From: an uncultured Pelagibacteraceae bacterium
GTDB lineage: Bacteria > Pseudomonadota > Alphaproteobacteria > Pelagibacterales > Pelagibacteraceae
Reading direction: 5' to 3'
NCBI GenBank assembly: GCA_902536925.1
Contig: CACAZL010000009.1
Location: 1-37,337 of the forward strand
DNA: 37,337 nt
Part shown: positions 34,245 to 37,337 of the stretch, piece by piece
Numbering within the stretch: position 1 is the stretch's first letter
How the letters are laid out: every line of letters starts with the position of its first letter
Notes under the pieces: generated by a model
Told to the model about the DNA's origin: nothing
Databases searched by the model: none
What the model saw: the letters and a program-made list of their open reading frames with translations, nothing else
Position numbers and translations under genes: made by a program

Positions 34245-34250
34245 ATTATA
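34245..34250 (-). promoter_or_regulatory. Candidate -10 box for the ffh transcript
   Basis: The minus strand reads TATAAT, the full consensus, four bases before GCGCAC that opens the structured leader. A start 6-7 nt downstream would fall at about 34238-34240, just at the closing stem. The best -35 (TTGACT, plus-strand 34265-34270) is only 14 nt away, shorter than the usual 17, so the -35 is doubtful. Confidence 0.55.
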
Positions 34251-34293
34251 TTAGAGGTTCAAAAAGTCAATAAATAAGTTAAGTATTATTTAT

Positions 34294-35118
34294 ATGGAAT
34301 TTGAAGCATTTAAAATGGACGGATTAGGTAACGACTTTGTTATTATTGATCAGAGAATAAATAGTTTAAACTTATCAAATGACCAAATCTTAAAAATTTG
34401 TGACAGAGATTTCATAGGGTGCGATCAGTTGATCTACATAAACAAAAGTCAAAAAGCTGATGCTGATGTTGCTTTTTTTAACTCGGATGGAAGCCGCTCA
34501 GATGCATGTGGAAATGGAACTAGATGCGTTGCTTATTTACTAAGTATTGAAAAAAATAAAAAAGAAATTGAAATTTCGGTATCCTCAAAAATATTAAAAT
34601 CTAAGGTCCTTAATAATAAAGATGTTGAAACAATAATTGGAACTCCAAATTTAGAGTGGAACAAAATTCCTTTAAGTAAAGATCTTGATACTAAAAATCT
34701 ATCACTTGGTATGATTGATATTGACGGAAATAAAATGAATGGTGGTATTGCAGTGAATGTTGGAAACCCTCATGTCATATATTTTTGCGAGGATATAGAA
34801 AAAATAAATTTAAAAAAGTATGGACCATTAATAGAAAATCATGAAGTTTTCCCTGAAAAATGTAATGTCACAATAGCTCAAAAAATTAGTGAACAACATT
34901 ACAAAATTAAAGTTTGGGAGAGGGGCGCTGGTTTAACAAAAGCTTGCGGGACTGCAGCATGTGCAACGGCAGTCGCAGCTAATTTAAATCAACTACAAAA
35001 TAGTAATTCAAAAATAGAATTTTCAACAGGAATTTTAAATATTCAAATTGATAATGAATTAAATATAAAAATGAGAGGTCCTGTATCTGAAATTGAAAAA
35101 ATTAATATCAAAATATAA
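34294..35118 (+). CDS. dapF: Diaminopimelate epimerase
   Basis: Cofactor-independent racemase that turns LL-diaminopimelate into the meso form for lysine and peptidoglycan. The 274-aa protein has MDGLGNDFVIID (8-19) and the two catalytic cysteines C72 (DACGNGTRC) and C218 (KACGTAACA). It begins the plus-strand unit divergent from ffh and overlaps ftsY by one base. No Shine-Dalgarno site is evident. Confidence 0.97.
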   Translation: MEFEAFKMDGLGNDFVIIDQRINSLNLSNDQILKICDRDFIGCDQLIYINKSQKADADVAFFNSDGSRSDACGNGTRCVAYLLSIEKNKKEIEISVSSKILKSKVLNNKDVETIIGTPNLEWNKIPLSKDLDTKNLSLGMIDIDGNKMNGGIAVNVGNPHVIYFCEDIEKINLKKYGPLIENHEVFPEKCNVTIAQKISEQHYKIKVWERGAGLTKACGTAACATAVAANLNQLQNSNSKIEFSTGILNIQIDNELNIKMRGPVSEIEKINIKI

Positions 35119-36035
35119 TGGGTATTTTTGAAAAATTTAAAATCGGATTTAAAAGAAGTGCAAGTAATATAGCATCAGGTCTTAAAGAAATAATAGTTAA
35201 GAAAGAAATTGACGATACAACTCTTGATAAAATAGAGGAATTCTTGATCGGCTCAGACGTGGGCATAGATGCAGCATCAGAGATAAAATCTATAATTGCT
35301 CAAAAAAAGATTGATCCAAAAAATGATCCAATAAAGGAAGTTTTTGAAATACTTAATAATTATATTTTAGAACTAATGAAACCCCTAGAAAAGAAAGATT
35401 TTTTCTTAAAAAAAGAAAAGACAAATATAATATTAGTTTCAGGTGTTAATGGAGTTGGTAAGACAACTACTATTGGAAAATTAGGAAAAATATTTATACA
35501 AAATAATAATAAAGTTCTTTTTTCAGCATGCGATACATTTAGAGCAGCTGCTATTGATCAATTAGAAGAATGGGCTAACAGGGTTGATGCTAAAATTGTA
35601 AAATCAGATCCTGGTTCAGATCCAGCTTCAGTTGCTTTTAAAGCAATGGAAATAGCTCAAAGTCAAAACATAAATCAAGTAATAGTAGACACGGCAGGAA
35701 GATTACAAAATAAAAAGAATTTAATGGATGAATTAAAAAAAATAGGAAATGTAATTAAAAAAAGTGATGAAACAGCACCTCACGAGGTTATTTTAGTTTT
35801 AGATGCAACATCGGGACAAAATATAATTAATCAACTCGAAGAATTTAATAAATTACTTCCAATCACAGGCATCATAATGACAAAACTTGATGGAACTGCA
35901 AAAGGTGGAATATTGATTGCGATTTCAAAGAAATATAAAGTACCTATTGTTGGTCTCGGACTTGGAGAAAAAGAGGATGACTTACAAATATTTGAAGCTG
36001 AGAAGTTTGCAAGTGCTTTTACCCAAATTAATTAA
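35118..36035 (+). CDS. ftsY: Signal recognition particle receptor FtsY
   Basis: Membrane-associated GTPase that docks the SRP-ribosome complex at the translocon. The 305-aa protein has an N domain (about 1-95), G1 GVNGVGKTTT (109-118), ACDTFRAAAIDQLE (137-150), DTAGR (191-195) and TKLDGTAKGG (255-264). The long acidic A domain of E. coli FtsY is absent; membrane contact would rest on the short basic N-terminus (MGIFEKFKIGFKRSASN). ATG overlaps the dapF stop (TAATG). The 3' end overlaps the next convergent gene by 8 bp. Confidence 0.97.
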   Translation: MGIFEKFKIGFKRSASNIASGLKEIIVKKEIDDTTLDKIEEFLIGSDVGIDAASEIKSIIAQKKIDPKNDPIKEVFEILNNYILELMKPLEKKDFFLKKEKTNIILVSGVNGVGKTTTIGKLGKIFIQNNNKVLFSACDTFRAAAIDQLEEWANRVDAKIVKSDPGSDPASVAFKAMEIAQSQNINQVIVDTAGRLQNKKNLMDELKKIGNVIKKSDETAPHEVILVLDATSGQNIINQLEEFNKLLPITGIIMTKLDGTAKGGILIAISKKYKVPIVGLGLGEKEDDLQIFEAEKFASAFTQIN

Positions 36036-36591
36036 GCAAATTTTTAGAAATTAAAGGTTTATAAATGTTGCACTCAAAATTATTTTTTAGAGATTTATAA
36101 CCACAGTTTTCAGCATAAGAAGAGATTATAAAATTTAATTTGCCAGAGGTATTAGCAATTTCTAGCTTATTATTTTTTATGTCATATTTTAAATTTTCAT
36201 AAAAATTTTTTTTTGCACTTATCAAAATTAAAGTGTTGTTGTCATTTAATAAATAGTAAGCAAAATCCTCTGGGAAAAGTGGGTAATTATATTTTTTTGA
36301 TATTTTTTTAACTTTTTTTGGAAACCAGTCATATGAAATCAGAGGGTAATCTTTATTTAAATTTTTATCATATAAGTATAAATCCTGTGGAAAATCATTA
36401 ATATAATTAGAAAATTCTCCCTTTGCTAAAATAGCTTTCTTCCGTGTTTTAAAATATAGAGTGAACTCACTATTGTAAGAGTTCATTTTTCCAATATGAA
36501 AATAATTGTTATCATAGTACTCATTATTTATTTCTGAACTAAGTTTTGTTGGCAATATTAATAAAAAAAGTAATAAAAGGAATTTAAACAT
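36028..36591 (-). CDS. Secreted protein of unknown function
   Basis: A 187-aa protein I do not recognise. The first 19 residues (MFKFLLLLFLLILPTKLSS) form a clear signal peptide with a likely cleavage near residue 19, so the protein is probably periplasmic. The mature part is rich in Tyr, Asn, Lys and Asp, has no further hydrophobic segment, and holds two cysteines 11 residues apart near the C-terminus (ENCGYKSLKNNFEC) that could form a disulfide. The gene ends in an 8-bp overlap with ftsY and lies 48 bp downstream of the alpha/beta hydrolase gene on the same strand, so the two may be cotranscribed. Coding status is supported by the signal peptide and the gene-like spacing. Confidence 0.7.
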   Translation of the reverse strand: MFKFLLLLFLLILPTKLSSEINNEYYDNNYFHIGKMNSYNSEFTLYFKTRKKAILAKGEFSNYINDFPQDLYLYDKNLNKDYPLISYDWFPKKVKKISKKYNYPLFPEDFAYYLLNDNNTLILISAKKNFYENLKYDIKNNKLEIANTSGKLNFIISSYAENCGYKSLKNNFECNIYKPLISKNLLN

Positions 36592-36639
36592 ATCTAAAAT
36601 TAAAATTTAAAAGTGATGTGGATTTGTTTAAATTATGTC

Positions 36640-37337
36640 TTAATTTAAACTTTTTATAAAATTGTAGATTGATTGAATTAAATTTTTATTAAATTCCATC
36701 ATATGGTCGTCGTTGTCATTAAAATAATTTGACTTAACACCACTATATTTATTAAATATTTCTTCACCCATATAAAATGGCACAATATTATCCTTTTTCC
36801 CGTGCATCACGTGCATGGGAAACTTTATTTTGTTAATTTTTTCAATGGATTTGTATTTATCTTTTAAAATAATTTTTGCAGGAAGATATGGGTAATATTT
36901 TTGTGCCAAAATCTCCATGGATGTAAATGGGGACTCTAATATTATACCTGCAAATAAATTATTACTTGCGGTCTCTATTGCTACAGCAGTGCCAAGAGAC
37001 TCTCCATAGAGAACAATATCTTTATCTTCTATATCGTTTTGATTAAGCCATTCCTTGGCTTTAATTGCATCTTTATAAAGTCCAATTTCTGTTGGTTTGC
37101 CTTTGTTTCCACTAAAGCCTCTATATGCAAAAATTAAATAGTTTAAATCTAAATCTGCAAACTCATTTAGTTTATAAATTCTATTATCTAATTTTCCAGC
37201 ATTTCCATGAAAAAAAAGCAAAGTTTTAGAGTTATTATTTTTTTTGTAATACCATCCAACTAGATCATTATCAGATTGAATAGTTACTTTTTCGATTTTG
37301 TGAGATAGAGGTCCCTCATTTAAATAATTATTTTCTC
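36640..37337 (-). CDS. Alpha/beta hydrolase, YfhR/BEM46-like, 5' end missing
   Basis: Serine hydrolase of the alpha/beta fold. The frame stays open to the right edge. The residues encoded by 37222-37335 (including HKIEKVTIQSDNDLVGWYY) match the usual start of this family, so the TTG at 37221 is internal and the true start lies outside. Counting from that TTG, HGNAG (5-9) forms the oxyanion region, the nucleophile is S75 in LYGESLGTAVA, the acid is the Asp in HGKKDNIVPF and the His is in NDDHMMEF. Members are poorly characterised esterases or peptidases, some membrane-bound through an N-terminal helix. Substrate unknown. Confidence 0.85.
   Translation of the reverse strand, partial: ENNYLNEGPLSHKIEKVTIQSDNDLVGWYYKKNNNSKTLLFFHGNAGKLDNRIYKLNEFADLDLNYLIFAYRGFSGNKGKPTEIGLYKDAIKAKEWLNQNDIEDKDIVLYGESLGTAVAIETASNNLFAGIILESPFTSMEILAQKYYPYLPAKIILKDKYKSIEKINKIKFPMHVMHGKKDNIVPFYMGEEIFNKYSGVKSNYFNDNDDHMMEFNKNLIQSIYNFIKSLN

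Overview
The window is a compact, AT-rich stretch of an alphaproteobacterial chromosome that I read as a SAR11 (Pelagibacterales) genome. The reasons are the very small intergenic gaps (none reaches 300 bp), the low GC in coding and spacer DNA, the alphaproteobacterial F1-ATPase order atpHAGDC, and above all a dmdA-type DMSP demethylase gene beside its dmdB/dmdC partners. Nearly all genes are recognisable core metabolism or core information processing. I see no tRNA, rRNA, insertion sequence, prophage or CRISPR array.

Layout, left to right: (1) 1-1423, plus strand: 3' part of ctpA, then rppH. (2) 1416-8259, minus strand: atpH-atpA-atpG-atpD-atpC preceded by priA. (3) 8311-8955, plus strand: a lone SAM-dependent methyltransferase. 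(4) 8959-34134, minus strand: 22 genes in one direction with no gap above 65 bp. In transcription order they are ffh-rpsP-trmD-rplS, leuC-leuD-leuB, dmdC-dmdB-dmdA, asd, sdhC-sdhD-sdhA-sdhB, mmsA, mdh, sucC-sucD-sucA-sucB-lpdA. (5) 34135-34293: divergent intergenic region holding a GC-rich structured RNA leader in front of ffh. (6) 34294-36035, plus strand: dapF-ftsY. (7) 36028-37337, minus strand: a secreted protein of unknown function and the 3' part of an alpha/beta hydrolase gene.

The genes fit together as an energy and carbon core. The 2-oxoglutarate dehydrogenase complex (SucA, SucB, LpdA), succinyl-CoA synthetase, succinate dehydrogenase and malate dehydrogenase give four consecutive TCA steps (2-oxoglutarate to oxaloacetate), and the F1 sector of ATP synthase lies nearby. 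DmdA/B/C carry out the first three steps of DMSP demethylation and feed reduced sulfur, one-carbon units and acyl-CoA into this core. MmsA can deliver acetyl-CoA or propionyl-CoA. LeuCDB, Asd and DapF belong to leucine and lysine/diaminopimelate biosynthesis. Ffh and FtsY, the two proteins of the signal recognition particle pathway, are transcribed divergently from the structured intergenic region.

The observations most worth a second look are the pseudoknotted ffh leader RNA with a perfect -10 box at its 5' end; an apparent one-base frameshift in sucD at an A6 tract; the missing canonical haem-ligand histidine in SdhD; insertion of dmdCBA between leuB and asd; absence of rimM between rpsP and trmD; and two convergent gene pairs that both end in the same shared TTAATTAA palindrome. 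Apart from the ffh leader I find no sign of an undescribed multi-gene system.
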